DNA from: Clostridium sp. BJN0001
GTDB lineage: Bacteria > Bacillota > Clostridia > Clostridiales > Clostridiaceae
Direction of reading: 5' to 3'
Length of the DNA: 64,000 bases
Assembly: GCF_022869825.1 (NCBI RefSeq)
Contig: NZ_CP094971.1
Span: forward strand, 497,501-561,500
Shown here: positions 53,056-61,666 of the stretch, piece after piece
Layout: every line of letters starts with the position of its first letter
Numbering within the stretch: the first letter of the stretch is position 1
The notes under the pieces: model-generated
Database searches by the model: none
The model's input: the letters and a program-made list of their open reading frames with translations, nothing else
Told to the model about the DNA's origin: nothing
Program-made: the position numbers and the translations under genes

Positions 53056-53130
53056 AATCTATTCCCCTTTTCCTAATAAAATTATAATTTATTAGGTACT
53101 CATGTTACAACTTTACTTTATCACAACACA

Positions 53131-53302
53131 TACTCATAAGCCGTATTATAAAATGTATGGTAGTAAGTATTGAACGTCAAATTATTTGATGCTAATATCA
53201 TAACTTTATTTGATGCTAAAAATGAATATATTCTTCAAAATCTTCAATGAAAATGAGGCTACTTCGTTACGGTTTATGATGATAAATATTCTGAATATTA
53301 CA
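53131..53302. other. gap between the IS3 element and the Mu-like unit
   Basis: AT-rich, with a direct repeat TTTGATGCTAA at about 53178-53220 but no gene. It may contain the left end of the next transposon. Confidence 0.3.
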
Positions 53303-53345
53303 AAAAAATCCACAAATACCTTATTGATATTTGCAGATTTTACTT

Positions 53346-54149
53346 TTATCCAAGTTCAGTTTCATTAACAGCAAGCATTATTATGTCACTATCAATTGTA
53401 TTCATATTTTTTGTATTGCCTATCATAAGGCTAGAATCACAGATTTTATTAACAATTCTAGGAACTCCGTTCGAAGCGTTAGCAATTGCTTCAAGAGCGG
53501 TATCATCAAAAATATCAGTATTACATTTAGCACCAGTAAGCTTTGCTAATATATAGTCTTTAGTTTCTGATTTTGTGAGATTATCTAAATTATAATTCAT
53601 TGTTATACGTTGTCTTAAAGGCTCATTAGCAACTAGCCTCATGGTATTATTTAACTGAGGAAGCCCCACAAGAAGTACTATTGCACGATCTCTTGAATCC
53701 ATGTCAAAATTAAAAAGCATTTTTAAATCATTAAGTATTCCATTACTTACATAATTAGCTTCATCAATAATTATTACAGGAGTTATACGTTTTTCAACTG
53801 AATATCTAGTTATTTCATTTTGGATAATTTTGAAATTATCAATTTTTCTGCACATTGGCTCTAGTCCAAGCTGGGCAGCCATATTTTTATAAAATTCTGC
53901 AACAGTAAGTGTAGAAAGGGAACTATAAATAACTTTATAAAGTGATGAATTAAGGCTATTAGACCAGTTTCTTATTATTGTAGTTTTACCTCGCCCTGGA
54001 CCTCCGGTCAGGATTCCGAAACCTTTATTATTAAGTAAATAATTAAGTCTACAAATAACTTCTTTATAGTCAGAAGTTTCTACTACTATTTCCTTAGAAT
54101 TTTTTATAAACGGATTAAAATCCATTCCATATCTACTTATATAATCCAT
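53346..54149 (-). CDS. AAA+ ATPase (TnsC/TniB/ExeA-like) of the transposon
   Basis: The protein has 267 residues. Walker A is GILTGGPGRGKTTIIRNW, Walker B VIIIDEANYV, sensor-like LLVGLPQLNNTMR and an arginine stretch NEPLRQRITMNY; ANASNGVPRIVNKICD forms the lid. Such ATPases bind DNA and pick target sites for the transposase. The start codon overlaps the transposase stop by one base (TAATG), with GGAGGTCAAG as ribosome site, so the two are made in fixed ratio. Confidence 0.88.
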   Translation of the reverse strand: MDYISRYGMDFNPFIKNSKEIVVETSDYKEVICRLNYLLNNKGFGILTGGPGRGKTTIIRNWSNSLNSSLYKVIYSSLSTLTVAEFYKNMAAQLGLEPMCRKIDNFKIIQNEITRYSVEKRITPVIIIDEANYVSNGILNDLKMLFNFDMDSRDRAIVLLVGLPQLNNTMRLVANEPLRQRITMNYNLDNLTKSETKDYILAKLTGAKCNTDIFDDTALEAIANASNGVPRIVNKICDSSLMIGNTKNMNTIDSDIIMLAVNETELG

Positions 54150-55393
54150 TATTCTTGACCTCCAGTAAGTTTTATTTTTTCCCTTTTTATAACAGAATTA
54201 TCATGCTTATTTAAAAGCTTTATTTCTGTAAGTTCAGAAGTGTTTTTATCAACTACATAAATTTTGCTTAAATCAGGTGAATATCTTAGGGTTATTCTTT
54301 GTTTTGAGTATCTATAATCAACTTCATATTCTGTTTCATCTATCATAACTACGTTATCGGCTGATACTCTTCTTTCATATTCAAGTAAAAAGGAAGTTTC
54401 AATTTGTTCATCTGTAAGCCTTTTAATCATGTGAGATTCCTTGAAAAACCTGTCCTGTGGAGATAGTCCATCTAGAGAAGAATGTATATGCTGATTATAG
54501 CTATTAACATATGAAATAAGGCTTATCCTAAGTTCATCTAAATTATTAAAATCATTCATATTAAGCTGGGACATCCATTGATCTTTTAATGTGCGAAACC
54601 ACCTTTCAATTTTAGCTTTTGATTGTGGGGTATAGGGTGCACAATAACTAATAGTTGTACCTATTCTAGCTGCTAAAAGTTCCATTTGCTTGTTCTTATA
54701 TGAAGCACCATTATCAAAGTTTAAGATTTTAGGTTTCCCGAATCGTGTAACAGCAGATTTTAAAACAGACATAAGATTTACAAAATTATCATTAAAAAAT
54801 ACATCTATTCCTGTTATGTATCTTGAAGCATCATCAATAAGTGCTATTATGTAAACGCGTTTCTTTTTACCATCTACCTTCAAATAAGGTCCAACGCTGC
54901 TGTCACCACACCATACTTCATTTATATGAGCACGCTCATATCTTTTCATATCTTTATTTTTAGAATATTTATTCTCAAGCTTAAGAACATTAACATACCT
55001 ATTAATTGTTGAAAGTGAAATATCTCCTTTAACAATAGTTCCATTGTTAATAAGCTTTTGATAGATAAGTGTTGCTGGGATTCTTGGATATTCTTGTTTT
55101 AAATATTTAATCTGTTCTGTAATATCAGAATCTAATTTACGTGTTCTTCCAGTGTCGCATCGTTTTACAGGTATGAGTGCCTCAAAGCCCTTATTCTTGT
55201 AATTGTAATACCAACGTTCAAGAGTAGCAGCAGCTACCTTAGTATCTTCACCATCTGGAGTCTGATATACTTTGCCTGCGGCATCTCGGAAAAATTGTTT
55301 AACACTTTTATTTTCATCATAAGTACCACTTATCAGAGGAGCCAAGATTCCGTACCTGAAAAGTGCTATTTCTTTTCTAGTTTTTTCGTCCAT
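54149..55393 (-). CDS. DDE transposase (TnsB/MuA-like, rve core) of the transposon
   Basis: The protein has 414 residues. An N-terminal HTH region (KVAAATLERWYYNYKNKGFE, then DISLSTINRYVN) binds DNA. The rve core shows NEVWCGDSSVGPYLKVDG (Asp), KILNFDNGASYKNKQM (Asp) and YTPQSKAKIERWFRTLK (Glu). A C-terminal Mu-type beta-barrel follows (SADNVVMIDETEYEVDYR). It is intact and should carry out strand transfer together with the ATPase encoded downstream. Confidence 0.9.
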   Translation of the reverse strand: MDEKTRKEIALFRYGILAPLISGTYDENKSVKQFFRDAAGKVYQTPDGEDTKVAAATLERWYYNYKNKGFEALIPVKRCDTGRTRKLDSDITEQIKYLKQEYPRIPATLIYQKLINNGTIVKGDISLSTINRYVNVLKLENKYSKNKDMKRYERAHINEVWCGDSSVGPYLKVDGKKKRVYIIALIDDASRYITGIDVFFNDNFVNLMSVLKSAVTRFGKPKILNFDNGASYKNKQMELLAARIGTTISYCAPYTPQSKAKIERWFRTLKDQWMSQLNMNDFNNLDELRISLISYVNSYNQHIHSSLDGLSPQDRFFKESHMIKRLTDEQIETSFLLEYERRVSADNVVMIDETEYEVDYRYSKQRITLRYSPDLSKIYVVDKNTSELTEIKLLNKHDNSVIKREKIKLTGGQE

Positions 55394-55474
55394 ATTTTGA
55401 AAAAGCCTCCTTTGTTTTATTACAATATAAGCTTATATCTACATAAATTAACAGTAAAACTAAGTTATGTGGTT

Positions 55475-56008
55475 TTACGAAAATAAAATATTATTGATGC
55501 ATTTAATTTGCATAAATTGTCTTTTAAAGTTTTTTAAACATTGCTTTGAAATACTTAAATCTAATGAAATTTTAAATGAAGTAATACGTTCCTTCCAATG
55601 CTCTAGATATTGTTTTATTATATAAAAAATATTGCTTTCATCGATAAATTCATTAGCTATCATAATGGGTTCAAAAGAAGCTTTGGAATTATAAGCATTA
55701 ATAATTGAAATATGATCACATAAAAGAATTTGAGAATAAGGTACAATACACTCTGGAAATATAGCATGAGTTTTATTGCAACATGTACACTTTGCTCTAA
55801 GAATTGTTATAGATATCTTGCCATCACTGTTTTTAACAGTTCTCTTGTAATAACCATGCTTTACAAGCTGCCCGGACCTTCCGCAGGAACAAGTAAGTTT
55901 GTGAAAATCTATGTCTTTAATAAATTTATCATAGGATTTTTGCGTTAATGACTTGATTTTTGAATCTAAATTAGATATGATTTTTGTATCATAAATATTA
56001 GTTATCAT
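55475..56008 (-). CDS. DUF6431-like zinc-ribbon protein of the transposon
   Basis: The protein has 177 residues. CSCGRSGQLVKHGYYKR and RAKCTCCNKTHAIFPEC give Cys pairs of a zinc ribbon followed by a helical part resembling ISL3-type zinc/HTH regions. It is the first gene of the unit, 81 bases ahead of the transposase. A role in binding transposon ends, in choosing targets or in regulation is inferred from position only. Confidence 0.65.
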   Translation of the reverse strand: MITNIYDTKIISNLDSKIKSLTQKSYDKFIKDIDFHKLTCSCGRSGQLVKHGYYKRTVKNSDGKISITILRAKCTCCNKTHAIFPECIVPYSQILLCDHISIINAYNSKASFEPIMIANEFIDESNIFYIIKQYLEHWKERITSFKISLDLSISKQCLKNFKRQFMQIKCINNILFS

Positions 56009-56018
56009 AGAATTTATG

Positions 56019-56061
56019 GTTAGCAGAGCAACAAAACTTTGGTCGGTGGTGTTGCTCTGCT
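56019..56061. terminator. hairpin at the promoter end of the transposon
   Basis: AGCAGAGCAACA and TGTTGCTCTGCT form a perfect 12-bp stem followed by TTTTTT on the plus strand, upstream of the minus-strand operon. It is placed to stop transcription running through on the plus strand, or to fold in transcripts entering from outside. Confidence 0.7.
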
Positions 56062-56101
56062 TTTTTCCTTTCTAAGAATAATATAAAATAATAATATACT
56101 A

Positions 56102-56162
56102 AAAAAGGCAAGCATTAAATACTTTGACTAAAATTTAGTCATGCAAATAATGCTTGCTCTTT
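56102..56162. terminator. large bipartite hairpin
   Basis: GCAAGCATTA pairs with TAATGCTTGC, and inside GACTAAA pairs with TTTAGTC. The flanks are A-run and T-rich, so it can work as a terminator in either direction. Confidence 0.75.
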
Positions 56163-56192
56163 ATTTATTTTGAAGATATTTAAATTTTTTAA

Positions 56193-56420
56193 CATCATAT
56201 AAAATGCTATTCTATAAGTAAGATGATAATAAATTCAGGTAGTGCAGGTAAGCCCAAAACAGGAAATCCAAAATCAAATTATGTAATTATTGAAATTTTA
56301 GAAGAGGTTAAAGTGGAAATAATTGAAGTTGAATATGACTTTGAAAAGATAGCAGCTGCAATAGAAGAAAATGAATTACCAAAAGAGTTTGCAAATATCA
56401 TAAGAACTGGAAATGCCTAA
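56193..56420 (+). pseudogene. metallophosphoesterase, C-terminal fragment
   Basis: The frame encodes INSGSAGKPKTGNPKSNYVI, the end of a YfcE/calcineurin-like phosphoesterase, followed by VEIIEVEYDFEKIAAAIEE. The metal-binding N-terminal two thirds are absent upstream, where the transposon lies. A short ATG frame (56223) exists, but the fragment cannot be active. Confidence 0.7.
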
Positions 56421-56509
56421 AATTTAGAATAGTTATTATTATAGTTGCTGGATAAGGATAAATAACAGCTACTTAACAAAGTGATAAAAGAAATTATGAG
56501 GTGTAGTTT

Positions 56510-57376
56510 ATGGAAAAAATATATGATATTGCAATAATTGGCACAGGACCAGCAGGACTTTCAGCAGCTATCAATGGGGTCATAAGAAATAAAAACATTA
56601 TATTATTTGGCAACGGTGACCTTACAACCAAACTTCAAAAAGCACCAGAAATAAATAATTATCTTGGGTTTTATAGTATATCCGGAGTTGAACTTGGGGA
56701 AAAGTTTAAAAAACATATAGCAAATATGGATATAAAAATAACTGAAGAAAAGGTTAATGCTATTTATGCAATGGGTGAGTCTTTTTCAATTATGGTAAAT
56801 GAAAAAGAATATGCTGCTTCAGCAGTTATTCTTGCTACGGGTATGGAATTTACAAAACCTATAAAAGGTGAGACTGAGTTTTTAGGATTAGGAGTGGGAT
56901 ATTGTGCTACTTGCGATGCTCCACTTTATAGAGATAAAACTGTAGTAATAATAGGATATAATGAGGAGGCTGAGGAGGAAGCAAATTATTTAAGTGAGCT
57001 TGTTAAAGAACTATATTATGTACCGATGAAAAATATTTCGGGTAAGCTTAGGTCTGATATTGAGATTGTAAATGATATGCCTGTTGAAATCAAAGGATGC
57101 GATATTGTAGAGAGTATTCAACTTAAAAATAGAGAAATATTAACTGATGGAGTATTTATTTTAAAAGATAGCTTACCTCCAGCACAACTTGTTCCAGGCC
57201 TTGAAATAATAGATGGACATATAGCTACTGATCGTTCAATGAAAACAAACATTAAAGGATGTTATGCAGCGGGTGATTGTACAGGAAAACCTTATCAATA
57301 TATTAAGGCAGCAGGTGAAGGTCAGGTGGCGGTTCTTAATGCTGTTGCTTATTTAAATAGTATTAAATATCGTTAG
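56510..57376 (+). CDS. thioredoxin reductase-like flavoprotein without NADPH motif
   Basis: The protein has 288 residues. FAD is bound by IIGTGPAGLSAAING and, at the end, NIKGCYAAGDCTGKPYQYI. The redox-active disulfide is YCATCDAPLY (Cys132, Cys135). The usual NADPH loop GGGDSAxEE is replaced by GYNEEAEEEANYLSE (about 149-163), and the HRRxxxR basic motif is missing (YYVPMKN). This pattern matches clostridial ferredoxin-dependent flavin thioredoxin reductases. It could feed electrons to the thioredoxin-CcdA systems of the island. The start follows GAGGTG. Confidence 0.8.
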   Translation: MEKIYDIAIIGTGPAGLSAAINGVIRNKNIILFGNGDLTTKLQKAPEINNYLGFYSISGVELGEKFKKHIANMDIKITEEKVNAIYAMGESFSIMVNEKEYAASAVILATGMEFTKPIKGETEFLGLGVGYCATCDAPLYRDKTVVIIGYNEEAEEEANYLSELVKELYYVPMKNISGKLRSDIEIVNDMPVEIKGCDIVESIQLKNREILTDGVFILKDSLPPAQLVPGLEIIDGHIATDRSMKTNIKGCYAAGDCTGKPYQYIKAAGEGQVAVLNAVAYLNSIKYR

Positions 57377-57442
57377 CTTTATGTATCAATTAACCCAATA
57401 CTACAAAGGAAGAAAACTATATAATTAGGGATATAAAAAAAG

Positions 57443-57484
57443 AAAAAGCAAACTACTTAATTATTTAATGGTTTGTTTTTTTAG
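57443..57484 (+). terminator. terminator after the flavoprotein gene
   Basis: AAGCAAAC pairs with GTTTG plus flanking bases around a TTAATTATTTAA loop and is followed by seven T. The remaining gap to 57633 shows nothing else. Confidence 0.6.
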
Positions 57485-57633
57485 TTTAGAAAATTTAAAA
57501 ATCATGTATAGTTATTAGGAAATTTTCATAATACTATTTTGTGGCAATAATTAAATTCTTGCATAAAATAAGTATGTAGATAGTTAAGTATATATATAGT
57601 GATGATAAAAAATGTTTTTAAACAACAATTCTA

Positions 57634-57685
57634 TTGACAATATATAGATGATGTTTTATATTATATATAGATAGAAGTCTATATA
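57634..57685 (+). promoter_or_regulatory. promoter and operator of the arsRDA operon
   Basis: TTGACA (57634-57639) and TATATT (57657-57662) have a 17-base spacer. Directly after the -10, TATATAGA and TCTATATA form a perfect inverted repeat with a six-base spacer (57664-57685), a likely operator for the ArsR encoded next. Confidence 0.75.
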
Positions 57686-57697
57686 GAGAGGTTCTGA

Positions 57698-58021
57698 ATG
57701 AAGATGAATTATGAAGAAAATGCAAAAATATTTAAATCACTATCTGATCCAAGTAGATTAAAAATAATTGATATATTATCTTGTGGTGAGAAGTGCGCAT
57801 GTGATATTCTAGAACATTTTGATTTTACCCAGCCAACACTTTCACATCATATGAAAGTATTAATTGAATCTGGACTTGTAGAGTCTAGAAAGGAAGGCCT
57901 TTGGAGTTATTACTATTTAAATATTAATAATTGTAATAAGTTAAGTTTATCTTTAATGAATCTAGTAACAGAAACAGATGACTGTGTTTGTAAGGATAAA
58001 TTAAAATGTACTTGTAAATAA
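57698..58021 (+). CDS. arsR: ArsR-family metalloid-responsive repressor, third copy
   Basis: The protein has 107 residues. SDPSRLKIIDILSCGEKCACDI has the CxC sensor site in the usual helix position; TQPTLSHHMKVLIESGLVE is the recognition helix. The C terminus has further Cys (DDCVCKDKLKCTCK) that could help bind As(III). It is a different subtype from the two earlier ArsR proteins and begins the canonical arsenite operon with ArsD and ArsA. Confidence 0.93.
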   Translation: MKMNYEENAKIFKSLSDPSRLKIIDILSCGEKCACDILEHFDFTQPTLSHHMKVLIESGLVESRKEGLWSYYYLNINNCNKLSLSLMNLVTETDDCVCKDKLKCTCK

Positions 58022-58073
58022 AAACAATTAGTTTAGCATATGCTAAATGATATATTAGAAGGAGTGAATATAA

Positions 58074-58460
58074 ATGAAAAAAATGATAATATTTGATCCA
58101 GCTATGTGTTGTTCAACAGGTGTTTGTGGCCCATCTGTAAATAAGGAGTTATTAAGAGTTTCAACTGTTCTAAACACATTAAAGAATAAGGGAATACTAG
58201 TTGAAAGATATAATCTTACAAGTAATCCACAAATATTTGTAGATAATAAAGAAATAAATAAAATATTAAATACTAAAGGTGTTGAAAGTTTACCTGTAAT
58301 TATGGTAGATGGAGTTGTCGTTAAAGAAGGTAGCTATCCTACTAATGAAGAGTTTTGCAAATTATTAGAAATACCAACAAGCTATTTAGCAGTTAATATA
58401 AAAAAGGCTACTATAAAGAAACCTAGCAATGGTTGTGGATGTAAAGATGGATGTTGTTAA
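58074..58460 (+). CDS. arsD: arsenite metallochaperone ArsD
   Basis: The protein has 128 residues. FDPAMCCSTGVCGPSVN places Cys12, Cys13 and Cys18 exactly at the arsenite-binding triad of ArsD. LPVIMVDGVVVKEGSYP is the conserved middle. The C terminus GCGCKDGCC adds two Cys pairs. It passes As(III) to ArsA, encoded 59 bases downstream, and raises pump efficiency. Confidence 0.95.
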   Translation: MKKMIIFDPAMCCSTGVCGPSVNKELLRVSTVLNTLKNKGILVERYNLTSNPQIFVDNKEINKILNTKGVESLPVIMVDGVVVKEGSYPTNEEFCKLLEIPTSYLAVNIKKATIKKPSNGCGCKDGCC

Positions 58461-58519
58461 AAGATAGTTTGAATTCATAAGAAAAAGTGATTATTTTTAA
58501 GTAGAAGGGAAGAGAAATT

Positions 58520-60268
58520 ATGTTTAAAGCATTTGATATAAAAGAACTGAACTTAACTAAGTATTTATTTTTTACTGGAAAAGGTGGAGTGGGTAAGACT
58601 TCAACAGCATGTGCTGTAGCTTTAAATCTAGCGGATGAAGGAAAAAAGATTATGCTTGTAAGTACTGATCCAGCTTCAAATCTTCAAGATGTATTTGGCA
58701 CTGAATTAAATAATAAGGGAGTTCAAATAAAGGAAGTTCCAAACTTAGTAGTTGCAAATTTTGAACCAGAAGCTGCAGCTGCTGAATATAGAGAAAGTGT
58801 TATTGGACCATATAGAGGAAAATTACCAGATGCAGTATTAAAGAATATGGAAGAACAATTATCTGGGTCATGTACTGTGGAAATTGCAGCGTTTAATGAA
58901 TTTTCATCTATGATAACCGATGAAAAAGTGTTTAATGAATATGATCATATAATATTTGATACAGCGCCAACAGGTCATACTTTAAGAATGTTACAGCTAC
59001 CTTCTGCTTGGAGTAATTTTATTGATGAAAGCACTCATGGAGCATCATGCCTTGGTCAACTTGCAGGTCTTGAAGATAAGAAAGCAATCTATAAAAATGC
59101 AGTAAATACTTTAGCAGATAAAGATAAGACGATACTTGTACTTGTATCTCGCCCTGAAAACTCTCCATTAAAGGAAGCTGAAAGAGCTTCTAGTGAACTT
59201 CAAGAAATAGGAGTAAAAAATCAAATACTAGTTGTAAATGGTGTACTTCAAAATCATGATGATGAACTTTCAACTGCTATTTATGAAAAGCAACAAAACG
59301 CTTTAGAAAATATGCCAGCTAAACTTAAAAATATTGATACTTTTGAAATTCCACTAAGACCTTATAATATAACAGGACTTGAAAATGTAAGAGCTTTACT
59401 AAATGAAAACCATATTAAAGTTAGTAATGATACTTTAAACATGACTTCAGTACCAAAACTAAAAAGTGTTATAGAAGATCTTTATAATAGTAATAAAAAA
59501 GTTATATTTACTATGGGTAAAGGTGGAGTAGGTAAGACAACTATAGCTGCTGCAATAGCAATAGGTTTATCTAAAAAAGGTAAGAAGGTTCATTTAACAA
59601 CTACTGATCCAGCCGGTCATTTAAAGTTTGTATTAGATGAAAGTTATGGTATTTCTTTAAGTAATATTGATGAAAAAGAAGAACTAGAGAAATATAGGCA
59701 AGAAGTATTAGGCAAAGCAAGAGAGAATAATATGACTGATGAAGATATTGAATATATTGAAGAAGATTTAAGATCACCTTGTACTCAAGAAATAGCAGTA
59801 TTTAGGGCTTTTGCAGAAATCGTTGAAAAGTCAGAAAATGAAGTAGTAGTAATAGATACAGCACCAACAGGTCATACTTTATTACTTTTAGATTCAACAG
59901 AAAGCTATAATAAAGAAATTTCTAGATCAGAAGGAGATATACCAGAGTCGGTTATAAAGTTATTACCTACATTAAGAAATGAAAAAGAAACAGAGGTTAT
60001 TATAGTAACTTTAGCTGAGACAACTCCAGTTTATGAAGCTATGAGACTTCAAAAGGATTTAGATAGAGCAAAGATTCATAGTAAATGGTGGGTGATAAAC
60101 TCAAGCCTTTATGCAACCAATACAACTAATGAAATTTTAAAGGCAAAAGCAAGCAATGAAATTCAATGGATAAATAAAGTTGATGAAATTTCAAATGGGA
60201 ATTTCGCTGTTATTGAGTGGAAAGATGATGAAGTTACAGGAGATAAGCTTACTGAGTTAATAGAGTAG
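58520..60268 (+). CDS. arsA: arsenite-transporting ATPase ArsA
   Basis: The protein has 582 residues, the tandem two-domain form. Domain 1 has FFTGKGGVGKTSTA and DTAPTGHTLRML; domain 2 has MGKGGVGKTTIAAA and DTAPTGHTLLLL. Cys residues in GSCTVEI, ASCLGQL and SPCTQEI match the metalloid site. It powers As(III) efflux and takes arsenite from ArsD. The membrane partner here is Acr3 rather than ArsB, which ArsA-ArsD systems of anaerobes often use. Confidence 0.95.
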   Translation: MFKAFDIKELNLTKYLFFTGKGGVGKTSTACAVALNLADEGKKIMLVSTDPASNLQDVFGTELNNKGVQIKEVPNLVVANFEPEAAAAEYRESVIGPYRGKLPDAVLKNMEEQLSGSCTVEIAAFNEFSSMITDEKVFNEYDHIIFDTAPTGHTLRMLQLPSAWSNFIDESTHGASCLGQLAGLEDKKAIYKNAVNTLADKDKTILVLVSRPENSPLKEAERASSELQEIGVKNQILVVNGVLQNHDDELSTAIYEKQQNALENMPAKLKNIDTFEIPLRPYNITGLENVRALLNENHIKVSNDTLNMTSVPKLKSVIEDLYNSNKKVIFTMGKGGVGKTTIAAAIAIGLSKKGKKVHLTTTDPAGHLKFVLDESYGISLSNIDEKEELEKYRQEVLGKARENNMTDEDIEYIEEDLRSPCTQEIAVFRAFAEIVEKSENEVVVIDTAPTGHTLLLLDSTESYNKEISRSEGDIPESVIKLLPTLRNEKETEVIIVTLAETTPVYEAMRLQKDLDRAKIHSKWWVINSSLYATNTTNEILKAKASNEIQWINKVDEISNGNFAVIEWKDDEVTGDKLTELIE

Positions 60269-60278
60269 TTATAAGTTT

Positions 60279-60320
60279 AATATCACTACCAATTATTACA
60301 ACTAAATTAGTAGTGATATT
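60279..60320 (+). terminator. hairpin between arsA and acr3
   Basis: AATATCACTAC and GTAGTGATATT are exact complements around a 20-base loop. The T-run is weak, so it may attenuate rather than stop transcription. Confidence 0.5.
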
Positions 60321-60394
60321 GATTATATTAAAAGCTACAAAATTTTAGAATTAGGAATTTATCAAAATTGAATGTAATTAAGGAGTGATAAGTT

Positions 60395-61456
60395 ATGAGT
60401 GAAGTTAAAACTAAAACACCTGAGATTGGATTCTTCCAAAAGTACTTAACAGTTTGGGTAGCAATTTGTATGATAGTAGGAGTAGTTATTGGCAAGTTTA
60501 TTCCATGGATACCGGAATTCTTAAATAAGTTTGAGTATGCCAAGGTTTCCATACCCACCGCTATACTTATTTGGGTAATGATTTATCCAATGATGATGAA
60601 GGTAAATTTCCAAAGTATTAAGAATGTTGGGAAGGAACCAAAAGGCTTGTATGTAACATGGGTGACAAATTGGATTATAAAACCATTTACCATGTATGCA
60701 ATAGCATCATTTTTCTTTTTTGTCGTATTCAAAACATTTATTACACCTGAGCTAGCTACAGAATATCTTGCAGGAACTATTTTGCTCGGAGCTGCGCCAT
60801 GTACCGCTATGGTATTTGTGTGGAGCACTCTAACCAAAGGTAATCCTGCCTACACGGTTGTGCAAGTAGCTACGAATGATTTAATAATACTGGTTGCCTT
60901 TATACCTATTGTCAAATTACTTTTAGGTGTGAGCAATATTGCTGTTCCTTGGGACACACTTATTCTATCAGTGATTTTATTTGTTGTTATTCCTTTGGTT
61001 GGAGGGATTTTAACTAGAATTATGGTAACAAAAAAAAGAGGAGTAGAGTATTTTGAAAATACATTTTTAAGTAAATTTGATAATGCAACTATAATTGGAT
61101 TACTACTAATGCTGGTATTGTTATTCTCATTTCAAGGTGAAACCATTTTAAACAATCCATTGCATATTTTACTGATTGCGGTGCCATTAACTATTCAAAC
61201 ATTTTTAATTTTCTTTATTGCTTATTTAGCAGCTAGAAAACTTAAATTACGTCATGATATAGCTGCACCTGCTGGGATGATTGGAGCATCAAATTTTTTT
61301 GAACTTTCAGTTGCCGTTGCAATTTCACTATTCGGTATGGACTCACCTGCAGCCCTAGCTACGGTGGTAGGAGTATTAACCGAAGTCCCAGTTATGCTAA
61401 TACTTGTGAAAATAGCAAACAAAACAACGAATTGGTTTCCTAAAGAGCAACGTTAA
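60395..61456 (+). CDS. acr3: arsenite efflux transporter Acr3
   Basis: The protein has 353 residues with ten membrane segments. The conserved Cys is in LLGAAPCTAMVFVWS; TKGNPAYTVVQVATNDLIIL and GASNFFELSVAVAISLFG are further family signatures. It exports As(III) from the cell using the proton motive force, here probably together with ArsA. Codon use is visibly less AT-biased than in neighbours (for example CCTGCCTACACGGTTGTG), suggesting a separate origin. Confidence 0.95.
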   Translation: MSEVKTKTPEIGFFQKYLTVWVAICMIVGVVIGKFIPWIPEFLNKFEYAKVSIPTAILIWVMIYPMMMKVNFQSIKNVGKEPKGLYVTWVTNWIIKPFTMYAIASFFFFVVFKTFITPELATEYLAGTILLGAAPCTAMVFVWSTLTKGNPAYTVVQVATNDLIILVAFIPIVKLLLGVSNIAVPWDTLILSVILFVVIPLVGGILTRIMVTKKRGVEYFENTFLSKFDNATIIGLLLMLVLLFSFQGETILNNPLHILLIAVPLTIQTFLIFFIAYLAARKLKLRHDIAAPAGMIGASNFFELSVAVAISLFGMDSPAALATVVGVLTEVPVMLILVKIANKTTNWFPKEQR

Positions 61457-61529
61457 CTATTAGATTACAATTTGTTAAGGTTAAGTAAATTCATAAATGA
61501 CTTGATATTTAGATATTATAAGCAGTGAA

Positions 61530-61640
61530 CCAAAAGTAAGAGTCCAAATCTTGTATTTGGGTTCTCGAACTTTCACATAGTGCAATCTTGTATTTTGTGT
61601 GAATCGCTTACGCTACGAATGCATGTGAGTAGTGTGTTTT
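61530..61640 (+). promoter_or_regulatory. structured leader before the CoA-disulfide reductase gene
   Basis: Two hairpins follow each other: CCAAAT-cttgt-ATTTGG and TTCACA with TGTGTGAA. Each encloses the same ATCTTGTATTT. No known riboswitch is recognised. Confidence 0.35.
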
Positions 61641-61666
61641 ATTAAAAAAACAAGGAGGATGAAAAG

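Larger units (their letters stand above)
51873..53130 (-). mobile_element. IS3-family insertion sequence (IS150 group)
   Basis: The element is about 1258 bases. The ends TGTGTTGTGGTCAAG and, on the other strand, TGTGTTGTGATAAAG form imperfect inverted repeats of about 39 bases ending in CCTAA. No clear 3-4 base target duplication is seen (left TAAC, right TACT). On the left it cuts a frame that just began after GGGGAGGT at ATG 51865, so a short gene next to ccdA may have been lost. Confidence 0.9.
53303..56162 (-). mobile_element. three-gene Mu/Tn7-like transposon unit (limits approximate)
   Basis: On the minus strand the unit reads DUF6431-like protein, DDE transposase, AAA+ ATPase, then a terminator at 53305-53342 (TAAAATCTGCAAATA pairing before T7). 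The pairing of a TnsB/MuA-type transposase with a TnsC/TniB-type ATPase is typical for target-selecting transposons; TniQ and TnsA are absent. Two strong hairpins at the promoter end (56019-56061, 56102-56162) may shield it. Terminal repeats were not identified. Confidence 0.7.

Noticed and set aside
51873..53130. Target duplication of the IS3 element
   Set aside because: The flanking bases TAAC and TACT do not match, so no duplication is claimed.
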